This document shows positions 44,798 to 53,715 of a stretch of DNA of 64,000 nucleotides, piece after piece. Below the pieces are notes generated by a model. The model had not been told where the DNA came from. It saw only the letters and a program-made list of their open reading frames with translations, and did not search any database. How positions within the stretch are numbered: the first letter of the stretch is position 1; each line of letters begins with the position of its first letter. Source of the DNA: Chelativorans sp. (GTDB lineage Bacteria; Pseudomonadota; Alphaproteobacteria; Rhizobiales; Rhizobiaceae). The translations under genes were made by a program, and so were the position numbers. The DNA is taken from assembly GCF_031180965.1 (NCBI RefSeq), contig NZ_JAPSLH010000006.1, positions 124,001-188,000 on the forward strand, read 5' to 3'.

Positions 44798-46360
44798 ATG
44801 AGCATTGCGCCCCACCCCGACACCGTTCTTATCGTCGACTTCGGCAGCCAGGTCACGCAGCTGATCGCGCGGCGCGTGCGCGAGGCGGGGGTCTATTCCG
44901 AGATCGCTCCCTTCCAGACCGCAGAGGATGCCTTCAGGCGGCTCACTCCGAAGGCCGTCATTCTTTCAGGCAGCCCCGCCTCGACGGTCGACTCCGGTAG
45001 CCCGCGCGCGCCCGACATCATCTTCCAGTCAGGTGTTCCTGTCCTCGGCATCTGCTACGGCGAGCAGACGATGTGCGCCCAGCTTGGCGGTAAGGTCGAG
45101 GGAAGCGATCACCGGGAATTCGGCCGCGCCTTTCTTGAAATTGAGGAGGATTGCGCGCTCTTCGCCGGCATTTGGGCGCCGGGCACCCGCCATCAGGTCT
45201 GGATGAGCCATGGCGACCGCGTGACAGCGATCCCGACCGGCTTCAAGGTGGTCGGCACCTCATCCGGCGCGCCCTTCGCTGCCATCGCCGATGACCGGCG
45301 CCGATATTACGGCGTGCAGTTCCATCCCGAGGTGGTGCACACGCCGGACGGGGCCAGGCTGATCGCCAATTTCGTGCACAGGATCGCCGGGCTGAAGGGC
45401 GACTGGACCATGGCCGCCTATCGCGAGCAGGCGATCCGCGCGATCCGCGACCAGGTAGGCTCGGGCCGGGTCATCTGCGCGCTTTCGGGCGGCGTCGATT
45501 CCTCGGTGGCGGCGCTCCTCACCCATGAGGCGGTCGGCGAGCAGCTCACCTGCATTCTGGTCGACCACGGCCTGATGCGCCAGAACGAGGCAGCGGAGGT
45601 GGTAGCCATGTTCCGCGAGCATTATAACGTGCCGCTGATCCTGGTCGATGCTTCCGATCGCTTCCTCTCCGCGCTGGAGGGTGAGACCGACCCGGAAAAG
45701 AAGCGCAAGACCATAGGCCGCCTCTTCATCGAGGTCTTCGAGGAAGAGGCAAGGAAACTCGGGGGCGCCGATTTCCTCGTGCAGGGCACGCTTTACCCCG
45801 ATGTGATCGAGAGCGTTTCCTTCACCGGCGGGCCGTCGGTCACCATCAAGTCGCACCACAATGTGGGCGGCCTGCCCGAGCGCATGAAGATGCGCCTAGT
45901 CGAGCCGCTGCGCGAGCTCTTTAAGGACGAGGTGAGAGCGCTTGGGAAGGAGATTGGCCTGCCCGACCACTTTATCGGCCGCCATCCTTTCCCGGGTCCG
46001 GGCCTTGCCATCCGCTGCCCCGGCGGCGTGACGCGGGAAAAACTGGACATCCTGCGCGCCGCCGACGCGATATACCTCGACGAGATCCGCAAGGCCGGCC
46101 TTTACGACGCGATCTGGCAGGCTTTCGCCGTTCTTCTGCCGGTCCAGACAGTCGGCGTGATGGGCGACGGCCGCACCTATGAATATGTCTGCGCCCTGCG
46201 CGCCGTCACGTCGGTGGACGGCATGACGGCCGACTTCTACCACTTCGACATGGGTTTTTTGAGCCAGGCAGCGACTCGCATCATCAACGAGGTGCGCGGC
46301 ATAAACCGGGTCGTCTATGACGTGACATCAAAACCCCCCGGCACAATAGAGTGGGAGTGA
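44798..46360 (+). CDS. guaA: GMP synthase (glutamine-hydrolysing)
   Basis: This 520-residue enzyme converts XMP to GMP. The N-terminal class I amidotransferase has [17 protein letters not shown] with the nucleophile cysteine and QFHPEVVHT with the catalytic histidine. The ATP pyrophosphatase domain has [15 protein letters not shown] near residue 227. The C-terminal dimerisation domain contains [14 protein letters not shown] and ends with [20 protein letters not shown], the invariant end of GuaA, so the gene is intact. The ATG at 44798 gives the standard start. The 3' end borders a decayed mobile region, consistent with guaA as a known integration hot spot. Confidence 0.97.
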   Translation: MSIAPHPDTVLIVDFGSQVTQLIARRVREAGVYSEIAPFQTAEDAFRRLTPKAVILSGSPASTVDSGSPRAPDIIFQSGVPVLGICYGEQTMCAQLGGKVEGSDHREFGRAFLEIEEDCALFAGIWAPGTRHQVWMSHGDRVTAIPTGFKVVGTSSGAPFAAIADDRRRYYGVQFHPEVVHTPDGARLIANFVHRIAGLKGDWTMAAYREQAIRAIRDQVGSGRVICALSGGVDSSVAALLTHEAVGEQLTCILVDHGLMRQNEAAEVVAMFREHYNVPLILVDASDRFLSALEGETDPEKKRKTIGRLFIEVFEEEARKLGGADFLVQGTLYPDVIESVSFTGGPSVTIKSHHNVGGLPERMKMRLVEPLRELFKDEVRALGKEIGLPDHFIGRHPFPGPGLAIRCPGGVTREKLDILRAADAIYLDEIRKAGLYDAIWQAFAVLLPVQTVGVMGDGRTYEYVCALRAVTSVDGMTADFYHFDMGFLSQAATRIINEVRGINRVVYDVTSKPPGTIEWE

Positions 46361-46473
46361 TTCAGCGTCCTTCGCAGCCTATCGCGAACAATCGTAAATT
46401 CATTCTAAATCACCAATTTTAAAAGCAGAATCTTCGGACCAATCGCGAACTATCGCGTGCAAAAGGACCGCTC

Positions 46474-46632
46474 TGACGGTCTTTTTGGCGGTATCTGTTT
46501 TCTTGTCCGAGCGCCCAAATCGCAATACCGTCAGCCCAATTCAGCCGATGACGGTCTTTTTTCGGAAGCTAACGCTCTGAATTGATTAGAAAAGAAGCGT
46601 TCCAGCAGGCCGAATTTGCCTGACGGTCTTTT
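46474..46632 (+). repeat. three TGACGGTCTTTT direct repeats in front of the integrase
   Basis: TGACGGTCTTTT occurs at 46474-46485, 46549-46560 and 46621-46632, that is at 75- and 72-bp intervals. An inverted CCGTCA lies near 46528. A second motif, ATCGCGAAC, occurs near 46382 and 46442. All are in the 302-bp gap between guaA and the integrase start, which has no gene. The layout suggests arm-type integrase binding sites of an attachment region. Confidence 0.6.
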
Positions 46633-46662
46633 AGGCCGCAAATCGGTCCATTTCCGCTAGAA

Positions 46663-47931
46663 ATGGAGGGCACTTTGCTGACGGACACGGCGCTTAAGCA
46701 TCTAAAATCTAGGGTAAAAGATTACAAGATTGCGGACCGTGACGGTATGTACGCCCTGGTCAAGAGCTCGGGCGCCTTGACCTTTCGGTACGACTACCGA
46801 ATGAACGGCCGGCGCGAGACAGTGACGCTCGGAAAATACGGACCGGAGGGCATAACTCTCGCTCGCGCCAGAGAATTGTGTCTCGACGCGCGCCGCATGG
46901 TGGCGGAGGGAATCTCGCCAGCGCAGGAAAAGCAGCGACAGAAGCGCCGCCTGAAGGAAGCGAAGAGCTTCGGCGAGTTCGGGGAGCGCTGGTTCAAGGA
47001 ACCGCGGATGGCCGACAGCACACGCGCCACGCGCCGGGCGATTTTCGACCGCGACATTGTGCCGACCTTGAGAAACCGGCTCCTCAAGGAGATCACACCG
47101 GAAGACCTTCGGGCGCTCTCCGCGAAAGTGAAGGATCGAGGAGCGCCGGCCACCGCCGTCCACGTCCGCGACATCGTCAAGCAGATCTTCGCCTTCACTA
47201 TCCTGCACGGCGAGAAAGTGCCGAACCCGGCCGCGGATGTCGGTCCTGCCTCGATCGCGACCTTCGTGCCGAAAGACCGTGCCCTCTCGCCAACTGAAAT
47301 CAGGATTATGCTGAAGCAGCTCGAGCACGTCCCGACGCTGCCCACGATCCGCCTAGGCCTGCGGCTGATCCTGCTCACGATGGTTCGAAAGAGCGAATTG
47401 CAGGATGCGGTCTGGGACGAAGTCGATTCGAGAATGCCGTATGGAGCATTCCCAAAGAGCGCATGAAGCGCTCGAAGCCTCATAACGTGTATCTGTCACG
47501 CCAATCGATCGACATCATGATCGCACTCAAGACCTGCGCCGGGAACTCACGCTACGTCCTGCCGTCGCGCTACGATGCCGACGCGCCGATGTCCCGCGCC
47601 ACGTTCAACCGCATCACCACCGCTGTCGTCGTGAGAGCCAAGCAGCAGGGTCTGCCATTGGAGCCATTCACCGTGCACGACCTGCGCAGAACCGGATCGA
47701 CCCTACTCAACGAGTTGGGCTTCAATCGCGACTGGATCGAGAAGTGCCTAGCCCACGAGGAGGGAAAATCCTCTCGAGGCGTCTACAACAAGGCCGACTA
47801 TGAGCAGCAACGCCGTCACATTGCTCCAGGAATGGGCCGACGTTGTCGACGCATGGGTGGACGGTCGAACGCACCAGCCGACGCTCTATCTGCCGACCAT
47901 GCAGTTGATCGCACCGAAAGCAAAGATCTAG
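46663..47931 (+). pseudogene. tyrosine recombinase (phage/island integrase), two frameshifts
   Basis: The first frame (46663 to about 47427) encodes an Arm-binding DUF4102-type N-terminus (LKHLKSRVKDYKIADRDGMY, FRYDYRMNGRRETVTLGKYG), a core-binding domain and the start of the catalytic domain with the first arginine in LTMVRKSELQDAVWDEVD. One T appears lost at about 47427-47428 (GATTCGAG instead of GATTTCGAG). The frame then resumes with MKRSKPHNVYLSRQSIDIMI and FTVHDLRRTGSTLLNELGFN. A further T is gained at 47821-47822 (CACATTGCTC for CACATGCTC), after which the proper C-terminus EWADVVDAWVDGRTHQP runs to the TAG at 47931. Restoring both bases gives a full-length integrase of about 422 residues. 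As it stands it cannot be functional. Confidence 0.88.
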
Positions 47932-48113
47932 CGTGCGAAAGCACCCGTTCGGATCGGAGCTGGCATCGCGGCGAAAGGATTGCCAGAAATTGCGCTGACG
48001 TTCCCATTGTCCCGATGATCGCTCGCCAGCGCCCACCCCGGGCCCCACGCCGCGTTAATGTCTAAGAGGTCTTGTTTTCCGCTGGCGCACGTCGGGCGAC
48101 GGAGCGCGTTTGA

Positions 48114-48410
48114 TCATCGCCGCATCCAAAGCTGGCGTCGCTCCTCGATCCAAGCCTCAGCCTCCGCCAAATCCCAGACCACACAGCGCGAAGTCAGATG
48201 GAACCGTCGAGGAAACTCGCCACGCTGCTCCATTTCGTAGATCGTGGTGTCGGCCAGGGGGACAATCTTGCGAAGTTCCGGCCGCCGGATTGTCTGCTCG
48301 GCGAGTCGGGGTGATGAAGTGTCAGAGGGAGCTGTGTCGGCGGCTGATGCGCTATTCGACTTATCCGACACCTCTAAGCTGAGCTCCTTGAAGTTGGCCT
48401 TTCCAGTCAT
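48114..48410 (-). CDS. AlpA-family prophage/island regulator
   Basis: This 98-residue protein has a disordered, Ser-rich N-terminus and an AlpA-type winged helix-turn-helix at about 45-95: RRPELRKIVPLADTTIYEME, then GEFPRRFHLTSRCVVWDLAE and VEAW-like AEAWIEERRQ. AlpA and related excisionase-like proteins control integrases of islands and prophages. It faces the broken integrase tail to tail and appears intact. The ATG at 48410 follows only a weak TTGGGAAA ribosome site. Confidence 0.8.
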   Translation of the reverse strand: MTGKANFKELSLEVSDKSNSASAADTAPSDTSSPRLAEQTIRRPELRKIVPLADTTIYEMEQRGEFPRRFHLTSRCVVWDLAEAEAWIEERRQLWMRR

Positions 48411-48705
48411 GGCGATTTCCCAAATCAGCGACTTGTCTTGGAGGCTGACCACTTTGGACGGAGAGTGGAAGAGGCATTGTCTGTGCGGTGACCAACGAAC
48501 GGCTCTGGCCTGCAAATCGGACGACTGGCAATCTCCCGATGGGCGTCGCCTGGCCCTTGTCGGGGTTCGAGTCGCTGGAGCGCTACCGCCTTTTCCCACA
48601 CCCGGGGAGGCTGCGTTATCTTCTGCACTGTTCAGCATAAGTATGCAGTCTGGTGGGCCCGGAGGGACGTCACTTTTCGAGGAGACACAGAACCTTGCCG
48701 TGTGG

Positions 48706-48749
48706 TTCGCCACGCCATTTCTCCGTATGTTCTCAAATGGGGTGGCGAA
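48706..48749. repeat. 15-bp inverted repeat
   Basis: TTCGCCACGCCATTT (48706-48720) and AAATGGGGTGGCGAA (48735-48749) are inverted with one mismatch around a 14-nt loop. The stretch 48411-48799 otherwise holds no recognisable gene. It may be a small palindromic element or a remnant terminator. Confidence 0.5.
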
Positions 48750-48799
48750 TCTGAGGACGGTTCGAATGGACGATTCCACTCGCATCGGCTGCTGGGCCG

Positions 48800-49035
48800 T
48801 CCCGATCAAGGAATCGATACTGAGCGAACCGGGGCCAGCGACTGCGATGTAAAAAAGATGAAGCAATACGACATTGCCGCCTCGCCGTGGGTTGAGCACG
48901 GGGAAAATCCTTGGGAGGCGTGAGCGATAAAATAGGCGAAAGCCATCAGGCCGGACAACAAGAACGCGATCGGACGCGGCCTCCTGTCAGCAATATCCCG
49001 CCAACAACTTCCAGAATGCCGGCCACATACAACAT
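48800..49035 (-). pseudogene. DoxX-family membrane protein, fragment with frameshifts
   Basis: Read on the minus strand, three frames give successive parts of a DoxX protein. MLYVAGILEVVGGILLTGG starts at 49035, RPIAFLLSGLMAFAYFIAHA is in a second frame, and LHLFYIAVAGPGSLSIDSLI is in a third, ending near 48800. The N-terminal helix is missing. At least two frame changes are needed to join the pieces. It is a decayed gene of the accessory region. Confidence 0.65.
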
Positions 49036-49598
49036 CGCGGTTCAAGGTGGCGCGGGGTTGCTGCCCTCGACCTGCTGAGATGTCAAAACAAAGGCTCCGC
49101 TGCATCGCTGCGTCGCGCCGTCTCTGTCGCTGCCACGAAATGCCGGCGGTTGGGCGCAGCCGGGTTTACTCCGCCAAGCTAGCGCCCTAGCTTCTCCGCG
49201 GTGCACGCGGCGCAAACATGGGGAAGGCGCCTCGGCAACATTATCGTGTGATCAAGCCGTCGAACGTTCAGAGTCCCCGAGTGGAAAATGCGAGGCAACA
49301 CTGAAAATCAGCTGGTACTTATATTGCCTGCTCCCATCGTGCGCCCGCAGAAGAAGTCATAATGCCGATGAGGCAGTTTCTGAGTAGTGCGAGTTCCGCA
49401 TGTGCGGTTTCGGCAGGCTCGCCTCCAACGCAACCCCGACTATCCTTTTGGCATGGCCGACCAAGCAATGCCCCTCAAATTGAAACCGGAGCGATGGGCA
49501 GATCTGTATCACCTCGCCGACGACGCTTGTGAACTTGAACCCGTGTCCGGAGCAGGCGGAGCAAACCACTACCGTCCGTTCTACCGGAAGGCTATCGA
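49036..49598. other. 563-bp accessory stretch, no gene recognised
   Basis: Short open frames occur on both strands, for example around 49387-49629 on the plus strand, but none resembles a known protein. A perfect hairpin AAGCTAG-CGCC-CTAGCTT lies at 49176-49193. The stretch looks like degraded mobile-element DNA. Confidence 0.4.
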
Positions 49599-50066
49599 TC
49601 AGGAAATCTTCGCCAGCAGCATCGTGTAGGGGCAGGTCACCCCTCGCACACGCGTTGTCGCGACATTTGGCATGCGTCTTACCGCGAGGGCGTCGAGCAA
49701 GGTCGCGTCGACGTCTTTGACTGGCGGTGTCTCCCGATCGGGGTCGATCGGCTCCTGCAGATGGGTGTGCTTACCAATCGTTACGCCGTCCGATCCTGGG
49801 CTTGCCGACCACTGCATCTCCGAGCCGAGAAAGGTGCCGCCCATCATCGCGCGCGCGTCATTGGCCGTTCGAACCTGACGGCCGAGGAACCTCCAGCTAG
49901 AAGCTATCCCCGTGCATCACGAGGTTGCAGGCCTTCTCCGCAAAATCCGCCTCCGGAAGCCACACATCAAGTCCTATGGAATCCTTGCGGCATGAAAGCT
50001 TTTGCGCTCAATGCGGGTCAGCTCTTCAAAGCCTTCAAGCAGAACGTAACTTGCTGATCGTACCTG
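49599..50066 (-). pseudogene. unidentified protein gene broken by frameshifts
   Basis: Three minus-strand frames with coding-like composition join end to end. They are SYVLLEGFEELTRIERKSFH (from about 50051), GLDVWLPEADFAEKACNLVM plus HGDSF (49974 to 49900), and SWRFLGRQVRTANDARAMMG onward (49898 to 49599, ending TMLLAKIS). Passing from the second to the third needs removal of one base at 49899. I do not recognise the family. The longest piece alone is 82 codons from an ATG at 49847. Confidence 0.45.
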
Positions 50067-50850
50067 TCCGCATGTTGGGCTGCAACCAAATGCGCATGTC
50101 TGCTTTGCTAGCCGGCGCAGCGGCGTGGACTAGAAGATCTTCTCGAACTGAGGGGCGCTCGGAGATTTTCGAAGTGGCGGTGGTGTTCTAGAGTAGGGCG
50201 CTACTTAGCGCCTCGCGTGGCGTCGCCCTTCACCAGCGCGAACTGAAGCTACCATACTGCGCAAATATCCAGGCGCTTGCGTATCCAACGGAATGTCAAC
50301 GCAGCCGCGGGTGAATATTTTTCGCAGTTTCACGTTGGCCGGTCGGATTCAGAGCGCTGGCTTGATCACGACCGCTAAAGCTGGACATCTTCCAGAGAGC
50401 CGCACGCCCAACGAACTCACGAACAGCATAATGTCGCAAATTGTTCACAAGGTTAGATTTTTGCCTGCTATAGCGTAGTTTTCTGATATCGTCGGCGCTT
50501 CTGAAATACACGAATCGCGAATTGTGCCTCCCATCATTCTGCTCTACACTTTCGTGTTCTGATTTCTGTGGTGCGCTGCAGCCGTGCAGCCTTTTACTTT
50601 GCTGCCGAAACATCGGCATCTCCGCCGTTTGGTGATCGACGGGCACGCGGCGGACGATGTGGAACATGCCGACGCTACGTTTAGCCATTGACATAGCCCG
50701 ACACTGTTGCCGGCGCTGACCCGGATCTTGATACCGAGGCAATGGCCGACGAGCTCCTGGAAGCCCATCCCCGAAGCAGATGCCACTCGCGAAGACGTTC
50801 GTGAAACGCTTGAAGAAGAACTCCGCAGCCTAGACGAATAGACGCCCCCA
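50067..50850. other. 784-bp accessory stretch, only coding remnants
   Basis: No intact gene was recognised. Near 50712-50841 the plus strand carries a coding-like piece (DLDTEAMADELLEAHP then EADATREDVRETLEEELRSL) that is joined only by dropping one C of a CCCC run, ending at a TAG about 10 bp before the DUF6894 gene. Composition elsewhere is mixed and lower in GC. Confidence 0.4.
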
Positions 50851-51093
50851 ATGCCGTTCTATCGCTTTCACCTGAAGCCCGATCAAAAACTTCCTCACTG
50901 CATGGATGAAGAGGTGCTTTTGCCGAACACAGAGGCCGCGCTGAAGGAGGCCACGAGGACCTGCGGCGAGATGATCCGCGACATAGACGGCTTACCTCTT
51001 GGCTGCGAATGGCGAATGGAAGTCGCCGACGAGGAGGGACCGATCTTCGCCATCACCGTTGGTGCAAAGCAGATGCGCTGGGCATCGCGCTGA
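50851..51093 (+). CDS. DUF6894-like small protein
   Basis: This 80-residue protein follows the DUF6894 pattern: an aromatic start (MPFYRFHL), an acidic turn with the conserved Glu/Leu strand (DEEVLLPNTEAALKEA), a helix (RTCGEMIRDIDG) and a final strand pair (CEWRMEVADEEGPIFAITV). The function of the family is unknown. It is common as a single gene in Rhizobiales chromosomes and islands. The ATG at 50851 follows CGCCCCCA with no good ribosome site. It appears to be the only intact gene between AlpA and the amino-sugar cluster besides a possible micro-protein. Confidence 0.65.
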   Translation: MPFYRFHLKPDQKLPHCMDEEVLLPNTEAALKEATRTCGEMIRDIDGLPLGCEWRMEVADEEGPIFAITVGAKQMRWASR

Positions 51094-51142
51094 AATGTCA
51101 TTTGATTGCGCCCCCGCTTGGCTGGCCAGCGAGGCTTGGTTG

Positions 51143-51292
51143 TCACACCAAGGCATTGACGATAGTGATCGAGATCCAAACTAAATCGGCTACGCCAAGG
51201 GCAATCGAGACCGCGGCATAGATCTTGAGGAGCACTGTCTGACGGCGTGCGTCGTCTTGAGGGTGATCAGGCTGACTGTTCGTACTGCTCAT
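51143..51292 (-). CDS. possible 49-residue membrane micro-protein
   Basis: The frame encodes MSSTNSQPDHPQDDARRQTV followed by a hydrophobic helix (IYAAVSIALGVADLVWISIT) and ends VNALV. The composition, a hydrophilic head and one membrane span, is protein-like. No ribosome site is obvious before the ATG at 51292. It was not recognised as a known family and could be spurious. Confidence 0.3.
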   Translation of the reverse strand: MSSTNSQPDHPQDDARRQTVLLKIYAAVSIALGVADLVWISITIVNALV

Positions 51293-51610
51293 GCTGCGAC
51301 TCAGCAGCGTGGCCGCGGCGAAGGGTAACGAACCGTAGCGAGGTGAGTTTAAGGCCTTGTTCGGCCGGTCAGCGCCCGTGACTAACCTCAGCGGCCTAGC
51401 CTAACCGTCTCACGTTTCTGGGTGAAAGACCAATCACCATTTATTTCCTGTTGCCCGTCAGCTGCTCTTCACGCGCATTCTGCTGAAATCGCGAGCGCAG
51501 CATTTCGAGGGCTGTAAGCGCCTCCTTCGCGGTCCAGCCACGAAAGGCGCATCCCGCCCAAAGACGCGATCCTTCCGGTCAATGTGTCCTCACAGCAGCG
51601 CAGGACCTGC
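51293..51610. other. 318-bp gap before the amino-sugar cluster
   Basis: The minus strand carries a coding-like tail (WTAKEALTALEMLRSRFQQN ending at a TAA near 51445) without a start codon, probably a gene remnant. Nothing else was recognised. Confidence 0.35.
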
Positions 51611-52837
51611 CTATCCGCCTGACGGAACCACCCGCTTTTGCTGAGCCACGCGGATGGCGGCAAGCAGGCTGAGGCCGATGTGATAGCCGGGATCGAGGTC
51701 GGGTGTGGCGGGCACGTAGTCCACCGGTCCCTCTGCCGTCAGCGTCTGGTAGGCGATCGGCGGCTCGCCCCGCCAGTAATGGCGGAAGAAGGCTTCGTCC
51801 GCCCGTTGCCAGGCGCTGAGGCTTTCGGGGCTTTCGGTAATAGACCAGGCCAGCGCGGCCGTGCGGATCGCCTCCGGCAGCGACCACCAGGGCTGATACG
51901 GGCTGAGCTTTTCAGTGGTGGAGATCGAAACCGTGAGCGACAGGCCGGCTTCCGCAAACCCGAAGTTGAGCGAGGAAAGCAGGATGCGCTCCAGGATCCG
52001 GACAAGCTCCGGATTGCCCGCGGTTGGGGAGTAGTCCAGTGCAAAGCCAGCGAACTCGATCCCGTGCCCAACATTGCAGCGGTCATCGCCCGGCGCGTTG
52101 CGCAGCAGGCAGGTTTGAGGATCGAGGTGGCGCTCGATCACATGGGGTATGAAGCGTTCGGCAAAGGCTGCATGGTCGGCCAACCCGAGCCGCTCCAGCA
52201 TGCCCGCGGCGCCCAGCAGGATCATGCGCGGCCCGAAATCGTCCGCCTGGGCGGCAAGCGCAGCAGGGCCGAGCTCGGCCTGCTCGTCCATCTGGAAGCG
52301 TCCGTCCTCTATTGCCGCGATGACGCGGCCGAAATAGGCGAGGTGGCGGGGCAGGTCCTCCGGCCGATAGCGGTACGCAGCCGCGATCAGCCCCTTGGCC
52401 GCAAATGCGTCCGAGTACGTGAAGATTTCGCCAGCGGGGTTTTGGCTAAGCACCCGGCCATCCTTTTCGGCGCGGATCGGCCGCATGTCGGCATCGTAAC
52501 GGAAATAGACATGGCCATCCGCGCTCTGCAGTTGCGTTAGAAGCGCGTAGAGGTGGCGCCCGGTCTGATCGAGGCGTTGCGCCAGCTCAGGCTGCCGATC
52601 GGCAAAGAAGCCAGCATGCGTGACAATCGCTTCGAGGCCGCGGCCTTGGATCCAGCCATAGGTATAGTCCGGCCCGCGCAATCCGTCCGCGCTCGTATAG
52701 TCGGCGAGGGTGATGCTGTTCAGCTTGGTGTTTAGGAATCCGCTCTTCAGCGTCGGCCGGGAAAGCATCCACTCCAATGTGGCGGCATTGGCGCGTGTGT
52801 AGCGCTCGGCTGCCTCCTGCAGGAATGCACTGCTCAT
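51611..52837 (-). CDS. AGE-family (N-acylglucosamine 2-epimerase-like) protein
   Basis: This 408-residue protein has the (alpha/alpha)6-barrel pattern of AGE enzymes: DYTYGWIQGRGLEAIVTHAG near residue 57, VYFRYDADMRPIRA, and FTYSDAFAAKGLIAAAYRY. VGHGIEFAGFALDYSP follows with a conserved histidine, then WWSLPEAIRTAALAW and PGYHIGLSLLAA-like C-terminal segments. AGE enzymes interconvert GlcNAc and ManNAc or related sugars. It is the last gene of the transporter operon in a cluster with nagA and nagB, so an amino-sugar substrate is likely. The ATG at 52837 overlaps the permease stop as ATGA. Confidence 0.8.
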   Translation of the reverse strand: MSSAFLQEAAERYTRANAATLEWMLSRPTLKSGFLNTKLNSITLADYTSADGLRGPDYTYGWIQGRGLEAIVTHAGFFADRQPELAQRLDQTGRHLYALLTQLQSADGHVYFRYDADMRPIRAEKDGRVLSQNPAGEIFTYSDAFAAKGLIAAAYRYRPEDLPRHLAYFGRVIAAIEDGRFQMDEQAELGPAALAAQADDFGPRMILLGAAGMLERLGLADHAAFAERFIPHVIERHLDPQTCLLRNAPGDDRCNVGHGIEFAGFALDYSPTAGNPELVRILERILLSSLNFGFAEAGLSLTVSISTTEKLSPYQPWWSLPEAIRTAALAWSITESPESLSAWQRADEAFFRHYWRGEPPIAYQTLTAEGPVDYVPATPDLDPGYHIGLSLLAAIRVAQQKRVVPSGG

Positions 52838-53715
52838 TCCTTCAGTCCCGTGCTGGCGACACTCTGCACGAAATTGCGGCGCAGGATGACAAAGAGCGTG
52901 ATGGAAGGAATGAGGACGGTGGCGGAGGCGGCGCTCAAACGGCCGAGATCCACCGTAAAGCCGGTCTGGAAGAGTGCCAGCCCCACCTCGATCGTATAGC
53001 TTTCGCGGGTGGTGGCGACGATCATCGGCCAAGCGAAGGCGGTCCATGCCTGGAAGAAGGCGAGAACGGCGAGCGCCCCGAGCGCGCCGCGCAGGAGCGG
53101 CAGGACGATCGACCAGAAGATCCAGAGCTCGCCAGCGCCGTCGATGCGCGCCGCCTCCAGAAGCTCATCGGGAATGGAGTGCATGACATTCTGGCGGATC
53201 AGGAAGATCCCGAAGCTCATCACAAGATAGCCGAGGAGGAGACCCCCGATGGAATTGAGGATGCCCAGCGCCTGCGCCTGGAAATAGAGCGGGATCATAT
53301 AGACCTCGAAGGGCACGATTGCCGTGGCCAGCACGATCACGAAAATGATCTTCAGCGTGCGGAAGGGGAATTTGGCCAGCACATAGCCGGAGATAGCCGA
53401 GGTGGCGACGATCGAAAGGGTCGAGAGCACCGCGAAGGCAAGGCTGTTGAAGATCCAGCGCGCCAGTGGGGTGTCGGCCAGGACAGCGCGGAAATTCTCC
53501 ACCGTCGGGTCCGTTGGAATGACGGTGGGCGGCCAGGCAAGAAGCTCCTGCGGCGACTTGAATGCGTTCGAGACCAGGAAGACAAGCGGCAGGATCATAA
53601 GGATCGAGAAGGCGAAAAGAAAAATGTCGATCGCCAGATTGACCAGCCTCTCGCGAGTGGGAATTTTTTCAGCCGCGCTCACGCTCACATGCTCCGTTGC
53701 GCTCACCGCCGTCAT
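52834..53715 (-). CDS. sugar ABC transporter permease, MalG type
   Basis: This 293-residue membrane protein has six helices and the permease EAA-type loop near residue 190 (DELLEAARIDGAGELWIFWS, then IVLPLLRGALGALAVLAFFQ). It also has NSLAFAVLSTLSIVATSAIS and SGYVLAKFPFR. It pairs with the MalF-type permease whose stop it overlaps by 4 bp. The ATG at 53715 follows GGGGCGGAA. No ATP-binding subunit is encoded in this cluster. Confidence 0.92.
   Translation of the reverse strand: MTAVSATEHVSVSAAEKIPTRERLVNLAIDIFLFAFSILMILPLVFLVSNAFKSPQELLAWPPTVIPTDPTVENFRAVLADTPLARWIFNSLAFAVLSTLSIVATSAISGYVLAKFPFRTLKIIFVIVLATAIVPFEVYMIPLYFQAQALGILNSIGGLLLGYLVMSFGIFLIRQNVMHSIPDELLEAARIDGAGELWIFWSIVLPLLRGALGALAVLAFFQAWTAFAWPMIVATTRESYTIEVGLALFQTGFTVDLGRLSAASATVLIPSITLFVILRRNFVQSVASTGLKE

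Noticed and set aside
48530-48610. A stretch around GGGTTCGAGTC resembling a T arm of a tRNA
   Set aside because: No matching acceptor or anticodon stems could be drawn; it looks like chance or a decayed fragment.
48440-49300. GAGTGG-containing stretches (near 48457 and 49279) as a downstream copy of the guaA 3' end, that is an attR site
   Set aside because: Only about six bases match the guaA terminal sequence; an attachment repeat should be longer, so no right end could be set.
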